Shown here: one piece after another, positions 48,863 to 58,081 of the stretch
Position numbering within the stretch: position 1 is the stretch's first letter
How the letters are laid out: every line of letters starts with the position of its first letter
Source of the DNA: an uncultured Bacteroides sp.
Lineage (GTDB): Bacteria > Bacteroidota > Bacteroidia > Bacteroidales > Bacteroidaceae
Direction: 5' to 3'
Length of the DNA: 64,000 nucleotides
Assembly (NCBI RefSeq): GCF_963677715.1
Contig: NZ_OY782493.1
Span: 558,001 to 622,000 of the forward strand
Position numbers and translations under genes: made by a program
The notes under the pieces: model-generated
The model's input: only the letters and a program-made list of their open reading frames with translations
Told to the model about the DNA's origin: nothing
Databases searched by the model: none

Positions 48863-50644
48863 ATGAAGAATATTCGTAACTTTTGTATCATAGCTCATAT
48901 TGACCACGGAAAGTCTACATTAGCCGACAGATTATTGGAATTCACCAAAACCATTCTGATAACCGGCGGGCAGATGCTTGATGACATGGATCTGGAAAGG
49001 GAGAGGGGCATTACCATAAAGAGCCATGCCATCCAGATGGAGTATATATATAATGGCGAAAAATATATTCTAAACCTGATTGATACTCCGGGACATGTCG
49101 ATTTCTCTTACGAGGTTTCACGTTCCATTGCTGCTTGTGAAGGTGCGTTGCTTATCGTTGATGCTTCGCAGGGAGTTCAGGCACAAACTATCTCTAATTT
49201 GTATATGGCCATTGAGCACGATCTGGAGATCATCCCGATAATTAATAAGTGTGATATGGCAAGTGCGATGCCGGAGGAAGTAGAAGATGAGATCGTAGAA
49301 CTTCTTGGTTGCAAGCGTGAAGAAATTATTCGCGCATCGGGTAAAACAGGAATGGGAGTGGAGGAAATTCTGGCTGCTGTGATAGAACGTATCCCTTGTC
49401 CCAAGGGAGATGAAGAAGCCCCATTGCAGGCACTTATCTTTGATTCTGTTTTCAATTCTTTTCGAGGAATTATCGCTTATTTCAAAATAACCAATGGTAT
49501 AATTCGAACCGGAGATAAAGTGAAGTTCTTCAATACCGGCAAAGAATATATGGCAGATGAAATAGGTGTGCTCCGAATGGATATGATTCCACGCAAGGAA
49601 CTTCGTACAGGTGATGTGGGTTATATTATTTCCGGCATTAAAACCTCAAAAGAGGTAAAAGTGGGAGATACCGTTACGCACATAGCACGTCCTTGCGCAA
49701 AAGCTATTGCAGGCTTTGAAGAAGTAAAGCCGATGGTATTTGCCGGCGTATATCCTATTGAAGCAGAAGAATTTGAAGATTTACGTGCTTCACTTGAAAA
49801 ACTACAATTGAACGATGCTTCATTAACTTTTCAGCCCGAATCGTCTTTGGCGCTGGGTTTTGGCTTTCGCTGCGGATTTTTAGGTTTGCTTCACATGGAA
49901 ATTGTGCAAGAACGTTTAGATCGCGAGTTCGATATGAACGTTATTACTACAGTTCCTAACGTATCTTATCGTATATATGACAAACAGGGGAATATGACTG
50001 AAATTCATAACCCCGGCGGAATGCCCGATCAAACATTGATAGATCATATTGAAGAACCTTACATAAAAGCTTCGGTCATTACTACCACCGATTACATCGG
50101 CTCTATCATGACGTTGTGTCTCGGCAAGCGTGGAGAATTGCTTAAGCAGGAATATATTTCGGGCAATCGCATAGAGATTCATTATAATATGCCTTTGGGT
50201 GAAATAGTGATTGATTTTTATGACAGGCTCAAAAGTATCTCCAAAGGATATGCTTCGTTCGACTATCATCCCGACGGCTTTCGGCCGTCAAAGTTGATAA
50301 AAATGGATATTTTGTTGAATGGAGAACCCGTTGATGCGCTTTCTACGCTTACGCACGTAGATAATGCTTACGAACTGGGCAAACGCATGTGCGAAAAGTT
50401 GAAGGAATTGATACCCCGTCAGCAATTTGATATTGCCATACAAGCAGCTATTGGCGCTAAGATTATCTCTCGTGAGACGATCAAGGCTGTTCGCAAAGAT
50501 GTAACAGCAAAGTGTTATGGCGGCGATATCAGTCGTAAGCGTAAGTTGCTTGAGAAACAAAAGAAAGGAAAGAAACGTATGAAGCAGATTGGTAATGTGG
50601 AAGTACCTCAAAAAGCTTTTCTAGCTGTTTTAAAACTGGATTAA
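48863..50644 (+). CDS. lepA: Elongation factor 4 (LepA)
   Basis: 593-residue ribosome-dependent GTPase related to EF-G, implicated in back-translocation and initiation or assembly under stress. GTPase motifs are [14 protein letters not shown] (G1), [10 protein letters not shown] (G2), DTPGHVDF (G3), NKCDM (G4) and [10 protein letters not shown] (G5). The LepA-specific C-terminal domain ends [19 protein letters not shown]. Length is standard. Confidence 0.97.
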   Translation: MKNIRNFCIIAHIDHGKSTLADRLLEFTKTILITGGQMLDDMDLERERGITIKSHAIQMEYIYNGEKYILNLIDTPGHVDFSYEVSRSIAACEGALLIVDASQGVQAQTISNLYMAIEHDLEIIPIINKCDMASAMPEEVEDEIVELLGCKREEIIRASGKTGMGVEEILAAVIERIPCPKGDEEAPLQALIFDSVFNSFRGIIAYFKITNGIIRTGDKVKFFNTGKEYMADEIGVLRMDMIPRKELRTGDVGYIISGIKTSKEVKVGDTVTHIARPCAKAIAGFEEVKPMVFAGVYPIEAEEFEDLRASLEKLQLNDASLTFQPESSLALGFGFRCGFLGLLHMEIVQERLDREFDMNVITTVPNVSYRIYDKQGNMTEIHNPGGMPDQTLIDHIEEPYIKASVITTTDYIGSIMTLCLGKRGELLKQEYISGNRIEIHYNMPLGEIVIDFYDRLKSISKGYASFDYHPDGFRPSKLIKMDILLNGEPVDALSTLTHVDNAYELGKRMCEKLKELIPRQQFDIAIQAAIGAKIISRETIKAVRKDVTAKCYGGDISRKRKLLEKQKKGKKRMKQIGNVEVPQKAFLAVLKLD

Positions 50645-50655
50645 TATAAAAAAAA

Positions 50656-50710
50656 CGGGAGCAACAAATTACTTGTCCGCAGAACTTTTAGCAAGGTTGC
50701 TCCTTTTATA
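50656..50710 (+). terminator. Possible lepA terminator hairpin
   Basis: GGAGCAAC (50658-50665) pairs with GTTGCTCC (50696-50703), followed by TTTT. The 30-base loop is unusually long and the stem only 8 bp. It ends 15 bases before nhaA, so it could also act as an nhaA leader structure. Confidence 0.5.
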
Positions 50711-50724
50711 AAAACTACATTGAC

Positions 50725-52065
50725 ATGGAAAAAGTTCTGAATAGTATTATCAAGAATATTCGTACAATAAGATATTTTGCTTCAATGAATATTGTGGCTA
50801 GTGCCCTTTTGTTTATTGCGGCAATGCTTGCAGCAGTGATTGCTAACTCTCCTTGGGCGCCGATGTACCAAGAATTTTTATTTCAACAAGTACATTTTCA
50901 GATAGGCGATTTTAATTTCTTCTCGCATGGAGATCATACCCTAACTGTACTTGAGTTCATTAACGATGGATTGATGACGCTGTTTTTTTTCACCGTAGGT
51001 CTTGAAATAAAACGCGAACTTCTTGTTGGCGAACTTTCTTCACTCCGAAAGGCTATTCTTCCTTTTATAGCTGCTTGTGGTGGCATGATTTTCCCTGTTC
51101 TTATTTATATTCTTATTTCACCCCCGGGTAGCGAAGCTGGTCATGGCCTTGCAATACCCATGGCAACTGACATCGCTTTTTCTCTGGGAGTACTAAGCTT
51201 GCTAGGCAAACGTGTGCCGTTGAGCCTGAAAATATTTCTAACGGCTTTTGCCGTAGTCGATGATATCGGCGGCATTATGGTTATTGCTACTTTTTATAGC
51301 TCTCACGTAACGCTTCATTATCTTTTGTGGGCGGCACTCTTATTTTTAGTGCTTTATTTTATTGGTAATAGAGGAGCCACTAATAAAACTTTCTTTTTGT
51401 TTGTTGGGTTGATAATTTGGTATTTATTTCTCCAATCGGGTATTCATAGCACTATATCCGGAGTTATACTTGCCTTTGTGATTCCTGCCAAACCCAGATT
51501 AAAAGTGGGCAAATACATTGAGCGCATCCGGCATACCATAAATTCTTTTCCCATATCTGATAAGGATGATATTGTGCTTACGAACAAACAGATAGAAAAA
51601 TTGAAACGAGTAGAGTCGGCTTCAGATAGGGTTATTAGTCCGCTTCAATCACTCGAAGATAACCTTCATATTGCTGTAAACTATGTTATTCTTCCTTTAT
51701 TTGCCTTTGCCAATGCCGGAGTTGTGTTTAGCAATCATGGCCAGTTAATTGGTGATGTTACGATAGCTGTTGCTCTCGGACTGCTTATCGGGAAGCTTTT
51801 CGGCATTTTTTCATTTACTTGGTTAGCCATTAAGCTAAAATTTGCTACAATGCCGCGTGGTATGAATTGGAGGAATATTGTCGGAGTTGCTCTTCTTGGA
51901 GGTATTGGCTTTACCGTATCCCTGTTTATAACCAATCTTTCTTTTGGCGAGACTCAGCCGGTATTGCTTAATCAAGCTAAGTTAGGAGTACTTGCAGGAA
52001 CAGTTATAGCTGGTCTGTTAGGGTATATTATTCTTTATTTTGTGCTTCCGCGCCACAATAAGTAG
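50725..52065 (+). CDS. nhaA: Na+/H+ antiporter NhaA
   Basis: 446 residues, about 12 helices. The paired ion-binding aspartates are in AVVDDIGGIMVIA. Other family blocks are ANSPWAPMYQEFL, FFTVGLEIKRELLVGEL, MATDIAFSLGVL and the C-terminal GGIGFTVSLFITNL. It exchanges Na+ for H+ and supports pH and salt homeostasis. It has a longer hydrophilic loop in the middle (about 258-310) than E. coli NhaA. It is convergent with rmuC, 12 bases apart. Confidence 0.95.
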   Translation: MEKVLNSIIKNIRTIRYFASMNIVASALLFIAAMLAAVIANSPWAPMYQEFLFQQVHFQIGDFNFFSHGDHTLTVLEFINDGLMTLFFFTVGLEIKRELLVGELSSLRKAILPFIAACGGMIFPVLIYILISPPGSEAGHGLAIPMATDIAFSLGVLSLLGKRVPLSLKIFLTAFAVVDDIGGIMVIATFYSSHVTLHYLLWAALLFLVLYFIGNRGATNKTFFLFVGLIIWYLFLQSGIHSTISGVILAFVIPAKPRLKVGKYIERIRHTINSFPISDKDDIVLTNKQIEKLKRVESASDRVISPLQSLEDNLHIAVNYVILPLFAFANAGVVFSNHGQLIGDVTIAVALGLLIGKLFGIFSFTWLAIKLKFATMPRGMNWRNIVGVALLGGIGFTVSLFITNLSFGETQPVLLNQAKLGVLAGTVIAGLLGYIILYFVLPRHNK

Positions 52066-52077
52066 AAAGTACGCACG

Positions 52078-53313
52078 CTATTCATCGTCATCGTCTAAAT
52101 AGTCTTTGTCCAGAGGAAGAATCTTCTGACTTTCTTCTGCAGGTAGTTCTTGCACCTGTCTTAATTTACGTTCAATGACTCGGGTACGTTTTCCGATAAC
52201 TTCTTCCAGTTGATCTCCTGCGCTTTGCAAGTTCTTCTGCACCTTTTCCAGTAAGCCGCCAAATTTGCCGAACTCAGTTTTTACAGCTCCAAGTACCATC
52301 CATACCTCACTGGTACGTTTCTGAATGGCCAGAGTACGAAATCCCATCTGCAGGCTATTAAGGATAGCCCCCAATGTAGTAGGTCCCGTCACTACAATTT
52401 TGTATTCTCTTTGTAGGTTTTCTACCAGAGATGTGCGTCGAATAACTTCTGCATAGATGCTTTCGAAGGGAAGAAACATAATGGCAAAGTCGGTGGTAAA
52501 GGGTGGGTCGATGTATTTATCGTGAATATCTTTTGCCATTTTCTTTATGGTTGCCTCTAGCTGCTTGCCCGATGATTCGATCAGGCTAGTGTTGCCCGAC
52601 TCAAAAGCATCATAATATTGTTCGTAAATGTCTTTCGGAAATTTGGCGTCTATGGGCAAATATACAACGTTGTTTTTATCATCGTTTCCAGGCAATTTTA
52701 TAGCGAATTCAACAAACTCTGTTCCGCTTTTCTTTGTCTTTACATTACTGTCATACTGTTCCGGACTCATCATTTGTTCGAGTAAAGCACCCAGTTGCAC
52801 TTCACCGAAAGTGCCTCTCATCTTCACATTGCTTAGTACCTTTTTAAGTCCTCCTACATCCTGAGCCAAAGATTTCATTTCGCCAAGGCCTTTCTGTACA
52901 TTTTCTAACTGCGAACGGACTATCTCGAATGATTGGGCTATGCGTTCGTTTAAAGTTTTTTGGAGTTTTTCCTCTACCATAAGCCTCATATCATCCAGCC
53001 GCTTTTCCGTCGATTGAATTAGTTGCTCTTGTTGGCGAGCCATAATATCAAACTTTTGCCGTTGTAGCTCTCCCGCTGTGAGCATGTTTTTGTGCATAGC
53101 ATCTTGTAGCTGTTGTATGCTTTGGTTTAGTACCTGCGTAATCTCCATTCGCAATTCACGGATGCTTCGATTTAACTCTTCACGGTTCTCTTGCATTTGT
53201 TGGCGAAGCGCCTTTTGCAATAAATCGGATTGCTTACCATTTCCGGCAGTAAGGAAAATAATAAGTAAAATGATGAGTAAAACTGCGTTCAGTACTAATA
53301 ATGTTAATTCCAT
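52078..53313 (-). CDS. rmuC: RmuC family DNA recombination protein
   Basis: 411 residues: an N-terminal hydrophobic anchor (LVLNAVLLIILLIIFLTAG), a long coiled coil rich in Gln, Glu and Leu (about 30-150), and the RmuC nuclease-like domain (RGTFGEVQLGALLEQMM, YLPIDAKFPKDIYEQY, FAIMFLPFESIYAEV, GPTTLGAILNSLQMGF). RmuC limits inversions at short inverted repeats in E. coli and is associated with defence against foreign DNA; its exact activity is unresolved. An unusual inverted repeat lies upstream. Confidence 0.92.
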   Translation of the reverse strand: MELTLLVLNAVLLIILLIIFLTAGNGKQSDLLQKALRQQMQENREELNRSIRELRMEITQVLNQSIQQLQDAMHKNMLTAGELQRQKFDIMARQQEQLIQSTEKRLDDMRLMVEEKLQKTLNERIAQSFEIVRSQLENVQKGLGEMKSLAQDVGGLKKVLSNVKMRGTFGEVQLGALLEQMMSPEQYDSNVKTKKSGTEFVEFAIKLPGNDDKNNVVYLPIDAKFPKDIYEQYYDAFESGNTSLIESSGKQLEATIKKMAKDIHDKYIDPPFTTDFAIMFLPFESIYAEVIRRTSLVENLQREYKIVVTGPTTLGAILNSLQMGFRTLAIQKRTSEVWMVLGAVKTEFGKFGGLLEKVQKNLQSAGDQLEEVIGKRTRVIERKLRQVQELPAEESQKILPLDKDYLDDDDE

Positions 53314-53403
53314 AGGTTGGTAGATATGCTATGCATAATATAATATTCTGAGGGCTAAATTTTAATAGTTTTCTTCTTTATCTGCCAAAGAGCCTTATTG
53401 GCA

Positions 53404-53448
53404 ATGATATTGAGCCTCAATATCGCAAATGAAGAGGCCCAATATCAT
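53404..53448. repeat. Nested inverted repeat between map and rmuC
   Basis: ATGATATTGAGCCTC (53404-53418) pairs with GAGGCCCAATATCAT (53434-53448) except for one mismatch. The left arm also belongs to a separate perfect palindrome, ATATTGAG-C-CTCAATAT (53407-53423). The two structures exclude each other. There is no T-run. The position is 16-60 bases after the map stop and about 90-135 bases upstream of the rmuC start. Confidence 0.7.
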
Positions 53449-53463
53449 ACGTTGAGAGTCTTA

Positions 53464-54318
53464 TTAATAAGTCAGCACTTCGTTGCCTGTTTCAGTTATC
53501 AGCAACATCTTTTCCCACTGAGCGGAAGGCATTCCATCTTCGGTAAGCACTGTCCACCCGTCTGATTTATTGATAAAGACTTTATAAGTTCCCATATTGA
53601 TCATCGGTTCAATGGTAAATGTCATTCCGGGTAGTATTATTGTTCCCGTTCCACGACGTCCGAAATGTTCTACGTTAGGTTCTTCATGAAAGTGAACACC
53701 TACGCCGTGACCGCAGAGATCTCGCACTACGCCATATCCGTTTTTTTCGGCATGTTCCTGAATTGCTGCACCTACATCTCCCAATCGTGCCCATGGTTGA
53801 GCAGCTGCTATGCCTATTTCAAGACATTCTTGAGTTACTTTTACCAGTTTTTTCTTTTCCGGACTCACTTCACCTATCATAAACATGCGCGATGCATCCG
53901 AGAAATAGCCCTCGAAGATAGTTGAAACATCTACGTTTACAATATCTCCACTACGCAGAATTACGTTTTTGTTTGGTATGCCGTGGCATACTACTTCATT
54001 AATAGAGGTACATACACTTTTTGGAAATCCTTCATAATTGAGTGGAGCGGGAATGGCTCCATGCTCTATGGTGAAGTTATATACAAGCTGATCTATCTCT
54101 TCCGTAGACATTCCTTCACGGATGTTTTCGGTAACATAATCTAAAACGCCTGTGTTTATTACGGCACTTTTACGGATACCTTCAATTTGTTCCGGAGTAC
54201 GGAGTATTTTTCTGGGTGGGAGTCTATAATCTAACTTTCTGTATTTTTGAATTCTCTCTTCAACTTCTGCCGAATAATTTTCCGGGGTAAATCGGCCCCC
54301 CTTCATTAATTTTTTCAT
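53464..54318 (-). CDS. map: Type I methionine aminopeptidase
   Basis: Removes the initiator Met from new proteins. The start at 54318 (MKKLMKGGRFTPENY) is chosen over 54378 because a minus-strand TATTTTTG box (plus 54343-54350) lies between them. The protein is then 284 residues, with an N-terminal extension of about 40 residues before the pita-bread fold (RTPEQIEGIRKSAVI). Metal ligands are in NVDVSTIFEGYFSDAS (two Asp), GHGVGVHFHEEP (His), FTIEPMINMG (Glu) and MLLITETGNE (Glu). Confidence 0.94.
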   Translation of the reverse strand: MKKLMKGGRFTPENYSAEVEERIQKYRKLDYRLPPRKILRTPEQIEGIRKSAVINTGVLDYVTENIREGMSTEEIDQLVYNFTIEHGAIPAPLNYEGFPKSVCTSINEVVCHGIPNKNVILRSGDIVNVDVSTIFEGYFSDASRMFMIGEVSPEKKKLVKVTQECLEIGIAAAQPWARLGDVGAAIQEHAEKNGYGVVRDLCGHGVGVHFHEEPNVEHFGRRGTGTIILPGMTFTIEPMINMGTYKVFINKSDGWTVLTEDGMPSAQWEKMLLITETGNEVLTY

Positions 54319-54342
54319 TCCAGTTATATTTCTTTCTTTATA

Positions 54343-54350
54343 CAAAAATA
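54343..54350 (-). promoter_or_regulatory. -7 box of map
   Basis: The minus strand reads TATTTTTG, a TAnnTTTG match 25 bases before the ATG at 54318. It excludes the longer 54378 start. Confidence 0.5.
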
Positions 54351-54450
54351 ATGGTTTATTTTTGTTTGAGCTATTCATTATTATTATTTGTTTAATTTTT
54401 AGGAACTTATTTTTTTGAGTAATGAACCGATTTTCTTCTTTGTGTTAGTT

Positions 54451-55260
54451 TTATTCCCAAAAAGCATAAAAGTGATGTACCGGCCCGTGCCCTTTACCTA
54501 TTTCATAAGTAGCTCCGCTTGTAATGGCCTGCGAAATGTATTCTTTGGCCCTTCTTACAGCATCATTAAGCGGTAACTGGTGTGCCAGGAATGAGGCCAC
54601 AGCCGATGATAAAGTACAGCCGGTGCCGTGTGTATTGCTTGTGTGAATGCGTGTTGAAGGCAGCTCAATTGTTTCACCTTTTTCAGCATTATAAAATATA
54701 TCTATCAGTTTTTCTTCATCCAGATGTCCGGCTTTAAGTAATACAGAGACTTGATCATTGCATGATAATGTTTTGGCGGCTTGAACCATTTCGTATCGAT
54801 CAGTTAATTTTCTTCCTAATAAAACCTCTGCTTCCGGAATGTTGGGTGTAATAATACGAACGAATGGAATTAGTTCTGTTTTTAGTATGTTAATCGCTTC
54901 ATCCTGCAAAAGATGATCGCCTGAGGTAGCTAGCATTACAGGATCGAGTACAATGTTGCGAATAGAATATCCGGCAAGTGTTTCTTTCACCACCCGTATT
55001 AACTCCGATGAGTGCAACATACCAATCTTTATGGCGTCTGCTCCTATATCATCGAGCACAGAGAGTATTTGTCCACGAACAAAAGACACAGGAATGGGAT
55101 GTACTCCTGTTACTCCAATCGTATTTTCATCAACAACAGCTGTAATAGCCGACATACCGTAGCAGCCACATGCCGACATCGTTTTCAAGTCGGCTTGTAT
55201 GCCGGCGCCTCCGCTGGGGTCACTCCCTGCGATGGTAAGTACGCGTTTATATTGTTTCAT
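54451..55260 (-). CDS. thiD: Hydroxymethylpyrimidine/phosphomethylpyrimidine kinase
   Basis: Ribokinase-family enzyme that phosphorylates the pyrimidine half of thiamine twice. The start at 55260 (MKQYKRVLTIAGSDPSGGAG) is chosen because a minus-strand TAAATTTG box (plus 55281-55288) would put the transcript start near 55275, ruling out the ATG at 55293; 55275 remains possible. The protein is about 269 residues. Motifs are IAGSDPSGGAGIQADLKT, DPVMLATSGD, TPNIPEAEVLLG and the anion-hole/base NTHGTGCTLSSA. No thi operon or TPP riboswitch is adjacent. Confidence 0.93.
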   Translation of the reverse strand: MKQYKRVLTIAGSDPSGGAGIQADLKTMSACGCYGMSAITAVVDENTIGVTGVHPIPVSFVRGQILSVLDDIGADAIKIGMLHSSELIRVVKETLAGYSIRNIVLDPVMLATSGDHLLQDEAINILKTELIPFVRIITPNIPEAEVLLGRKLTDRYEMVQAAKTLSCNDQVSVLLKAGHLDEEKLIDIFYNAEKGETIELPSTRIHTSNTHGTGCTLSSAVASFLAHQLPLNDAVRRAKEYISQAITSGATYEIGKGHGPVHHFYAFWE

Positions 55261-55280
55261 AAGTGATTGTTTCATAATTG

Positions 55281-55288
55281 CAAATTTA
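55281..55288 (-). promoter_or_regulatory. -7 box of thiD
   Basis: The minus strand reads TAAATTTG, a TAnnTTTG match. It decides against the ATG at 55293 for thiD. Confidence 0.55.
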
Positions 55289-55508
55289 CACAATAATGTG
55301 CCGACACTAATAACTTATTTTTATTTTTCTCTAAAACAAGCCATTGGCAAAGAAGCAGAGATACCGAAATCTCTTGGAAATAAACGGATTATAAAAGCCC
55401 GAATAATTAAAAGTATCTGTTTATAGAGGGGAAGATGATTGATTATAAAAAACGCAAAATCAGACTTTATTTAAGCCTGATAATTTTTTTTGTTTAAAGT
55501 TCTTTGTT

Positions 55509-55516
55509 TACATTTG
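55509..55516 (+). promoter_or_regulatory. -7 box of galE
   Basis: TACATTTG, a TAnnTTTG match, with TTTG 16 bases upstream (55489-55492), shorter than the usual spacing. It lies 41 bases before galE. Confidence 0.55.
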
Positions 55517-55557
55517 CACCCAGTAACTATAACTGAAGGTTAATACATTAAATTATT

Positions 55558-56592
55558 ATGAAAGAAAGAATTCTGGTTACAGGCGGTACGGGCTACATCG
55601 GCTCTCATACCGTAGTAGAATTGCAAAATAGCGGATACGAAGTTATAATTGTAGATAATTTATCGAACTCTAGTGCTGACGTAGTGGAGAGCATCGAAAA
55701 AATATCGGGCGTTCGTCCGGCTTTTGAACAACTCGATTGTCTCGATTATAAAGGTCTCGACGCTCTATTTGCTAAATATCCGAAAATAAAAGCAATCATT
55801 CATTTCGCCGCCAGTAAGGCTGTGGGTGAATCTGTTCAGAAGCCTTTACTCTATTACCGCAATAACCTGCTTTCTTTGATTAACCTGCTCGAACTGATGC
55901 CCAAGCACAACGTAGAGGGTATTGTATTTTCGTCATCCTGTACCGTTTATGGTCAGCCAGATGAACTTCCAGTAACAGAAAAGGCTCCCATTAAAAAAGC
56001 AGAATCTCCTTATGGCAACACCAAGCAGATTAACGAAGAAATTATATGCGATACGATAGCGTCCGGCGTTCCTATTAGTGCCATCTTATTGCGTTACTTT
56101 AACCCCATTGGAGCACATCCTACGGCGTTGCTTGGAGAATTACCCAATGGCGTTCCTCAGAATCTTATTCCATATCTTACCCAAACAGCCATTGGTATTC
56201 GTGAGAAATTGAACGTTTTTGGCGATGACTATAATACCCCTGATGGCTCTTGCATACGGGACTTTATTAATGTGGTAGATTTGGCGAAAGCACATGTTAT
56301 CGCTATTCGGCGTATACTTGAGAAGGCGCAAAAATCAAAAGTCGAAACCTTTAATATTGGTACCGGTTGTGGCCTTTCCGTGCTCGAGTTAATTCACTCC
56401 TTCGAGCAAGCTACAGGCGTGAAACTCAATTATCAAATAGTAGGTCGTCGGGTAGGCGATATAGAAAAAGTGTGGGCAAATCCTGACTATGCTAATACTG
56501 AATTAGGGTGGAAAGCCGAGACATCTATAGAAGATACGCTGCTTTCTGCTTGGGTATGGCAGCAGAAATTGCGTGAACGCGGAATTCAATAA
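55558..56592 (+). CDS. galE: UDP-glucose 4-epimerase
   Basis: 344-residue short-chain dehydrogenase/reductase that interconverts UDP-glucose and UDP-galactose with bound NAD. NAD-binding TGGTGYIGSHT is at the N-terminus, FSSSCTVYGQ supplies the catalytic Ser, and SPYGNTKQINEE the YxxxK pair. YFNPIGAHPT and the C-terminal LGWKAETSIEDTLLSAW are typical. It is a single gene with its own promoter, not near other galactose genes. Confidence 0.95.
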   Translation: MKERILVTGGTGYIGSHTVVELQNSGYEVIIVDNLSNSSADVVESIEKISGVRPAFEQLDCLDYKGLDALFAKYPKIKAIIHFAASKAVGESVQKPLLYYRNNLLSLINLLELMPKHNVEGIVFSSSCTVYGQPDELPVTEKAPIKKAESPYGNTKQINEEIICDTIASGVPISAILLRYFNPIGAHPTALLGELPNGVPQNLIPYLTQTAIGIREKLNVFGDDYNTPDGSCIRDFINVVDLAKAHVIAIRRILEKAQKSKVETFNIGTGCGLSVLELIHSFEQATGVKLNYQIVGRRVGDIEKVWANPDYANTELGWKAETSIEDTLLSAWVWQQKLRERGIQ

Positions 56593-56786
56593 GCCCTATC
56601 CAATTAACTTTAATTAACTGTTTGTTTTTAAACAATAGTTTTTGTTGATTTGTTTTAAAAATGCAAATTAACCTGAACTGTTTATTTGTATGCGAATACC
56701 AGTAACAGTTATTTGTGTCTTTTAGGCATAAACAGATTAAATTGCATAGTAGTTTTGTCGTGTTTTATTTTGTGTTTGTGTTGTGG

Positions 56787-56824
56787 CGGTACTGCGATGA
56801 GAATCGAGGTACCGTCTTTTTTTT
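56787..56824 (+). terminator. Rho-independent terminator downstream of galE
   Basis: CGGTAC (56787-56792) pairs with GTACCG (56809-56814), with an inner CGAT-GAGA-ATCG stem, followed by a run of T (56816-56824). It lies 194 bases after the galE stop, so galE has a long 3' UTR or a short transcript lies between. Confidence 0.85.
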
Positions 56825-56954
56825 GCCTTGTTGTAACGTTAATGAATACTTCTTGCCTTCTTTTCATTTTATCCCTTTAAACTAAATGAGTGGTCTTAAA
56901 GTAAATTACATGCTTTATTTCTCTGATGGAAAGGCTATGTTATCTCTCTTGATA

Positions 56955-57030
56955 GCTTTTAATGCACTAAAACATCCCCATGTTCTTATATATAACATCC
57001 GGATGTTATACATAAGAACATGGGGATGTT
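56955..57030. repeat. Three-unit palindromic element, copy 2
   Basis: Three AACAT-N4-ATGTT units start at 56971, 56994 and 57017, the same 23-bp period as copy 1. Centres are CCCC, CCGG and GGGG: units 1 and 3 are reverse complements (19-bp arms, AACATCCCCATGTTCTTAT), and unit 2 is the core of a 20-bp perfect palindrome between them. The flank GCTTTTAAT begins 16 bases before unit 1, exactly as in copy 1. The rest of the 661-base galE-TPR gap holds the terminator above, the TPR promoter and no supported gene. Confidence 0.85.
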
Positions 57031-57192
57031 ATCAAGTAACGATCAGAAGAAAAAAAAATGAGAAGTGACCAACCATCACGGATGATGTTTGGTCTTGATT
57101 GTGTTTATGCCCGCTATATATAGGTTTTATATGATATTATAAGGTAATAATAGTTAGAAGTCCCTCAAAAAGCTCAAAAAAATAAAAATGAT

Positions 57193-57224
57193 TTTGGTTT
57201 TATATGTTGTTTTCACTAAATTTG
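57193..57224 (+). promoter_or_regulatory. Promoter of the TPR gene (-33/-7)
   Basis: TTTG at 57193-57196, a 20-base spacer and TAAATTTG at 57217-57224, a close match to the Bacteroidota consensus, 30 bases before the start codon. Confidence 0.7.
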
Positions 57225-57254
57225 AAAATCAAGTAATTACAAATTTATATTATT

Positions 57255-57992
57255 ATGAGAAAACTTATCGTATTATTGTCTTTATGTTTTGCTGTAGGTA
57301 ACCTTTTTGCGCAGACAGCTGATTCGTCTCAACTGAAATCTCAGGGAGATCAGGCTTTGCAGGCAAAGAACTACCCTGTGGCCTTTACTAAGTATAGTCA
57401 ATATCTGAAACAGACAAACTATCAAGATTCCATTACTGCTTTTAACTGCGGTGTTTGTGCTGATAGAACAAAAAAGTATGATGCGGCGGCCAAAATGTTT
57501 GATGTGGCTATTAAAAAGAATTATAATGTAGCTTCTGCTTATGTGGGTAAAGCTGTTGCTTATCGTAATTTGATGAAAAACAGTGATTACATAGCCACTC
57601 TGAAAGAAGGAATGGAAGTAGTGCCGGGAAATGCCAGTATTGAGAAATTATATGCCATTTATTATTTAAAAGAAGGACAAGCTTTTCAAAAATCTTCAAA
57701 CATTGATAAAGCAGAAGAAAGCTATATGCATGTAACTGATGTAAGTAGTAAGAAATGGAAAACCGATGCTTTATACAGTTTGGGTGTTCTGTTTTTCAAT
57801 GACGGAGCTCTTGTACTTAAGAAAGCAGCGCCGCTCGCTTCTTCAAATCCAGATAAATATAAAGAAGAGAAAGCAACCGCTGATGCTGATTTTAAAAAGG
57901 CTGATGAATATCTTGAAAAGGCAGTGGCTCTGTCACCGGAACGGACTGAGATAGCTAAGCTGTTAACGCAAGTAAAATCTTCCATGAATTAA
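57255..57992 (+). CDS. Exported tetratricopeptide repeat protein
   Basis: 245 residues with a signal peptide (MRKLIVLLSLCFAVGNLFAQ) and a helical body that reads as TPR motifs: SQLKSQGDQALQAKNYPVAF at about 24-43, a second repeat near 65-95 (KKYDAAAKMFDVAIKKN), a third near 130-155, and a last pair near 170-235. TPR proteins are scaffolds for protein complexes; this one should be periplasmic. No partner is suggested by its neighbours. Confidence 0.88.
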   Translation: MRKLIVLLSLCFAVGNLFAQTADSSQLKSQGDQALQAKNYPVAFTKYSQYLKQTNYQDSITAFNCGVCADRTKKYDAAAKMFDVAIKKNYNVASAYVGKAVAYRNLMKNSDYIATLKEGMEVVPGNASIEKLYAIYYLKEGQAFQKSSNIDKAEESYMHVTDVSSKKWKTDALYSLGVLFFNDGALVLKKAAPLASSNPDKYKEEKATADADFKKADEYLEKAVALSPERTEIAKLLTQVKSSMN

Positions 57993-58015
57993 TAAATTAC
58001 AGTTAGAAACACGCC

Positions 58016-58061
58016 AAAAAAAGAGGTTGATCAACGTACATCGTGATCAACCTCTTTTTTT
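58016..58061. terminator. Bidirectional terminator between the TPR and SPT genes
   Basis: The stem GAGGTTGATCA with complement TGATCAACCTC has a 10-base loop and is flanked by an A-run on the left and a T-run on the right. It can terminate both convergent genes. Confidence 0.92.
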
Positions 58062-58081
58062 ATCAATTATATAAATTACTC

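Noticed and set aside
56686-57068. Two short frames in the galE-TPR gap
   Set aside because: They run through the terminator and the palindromic element, and have no recognisable protein features.
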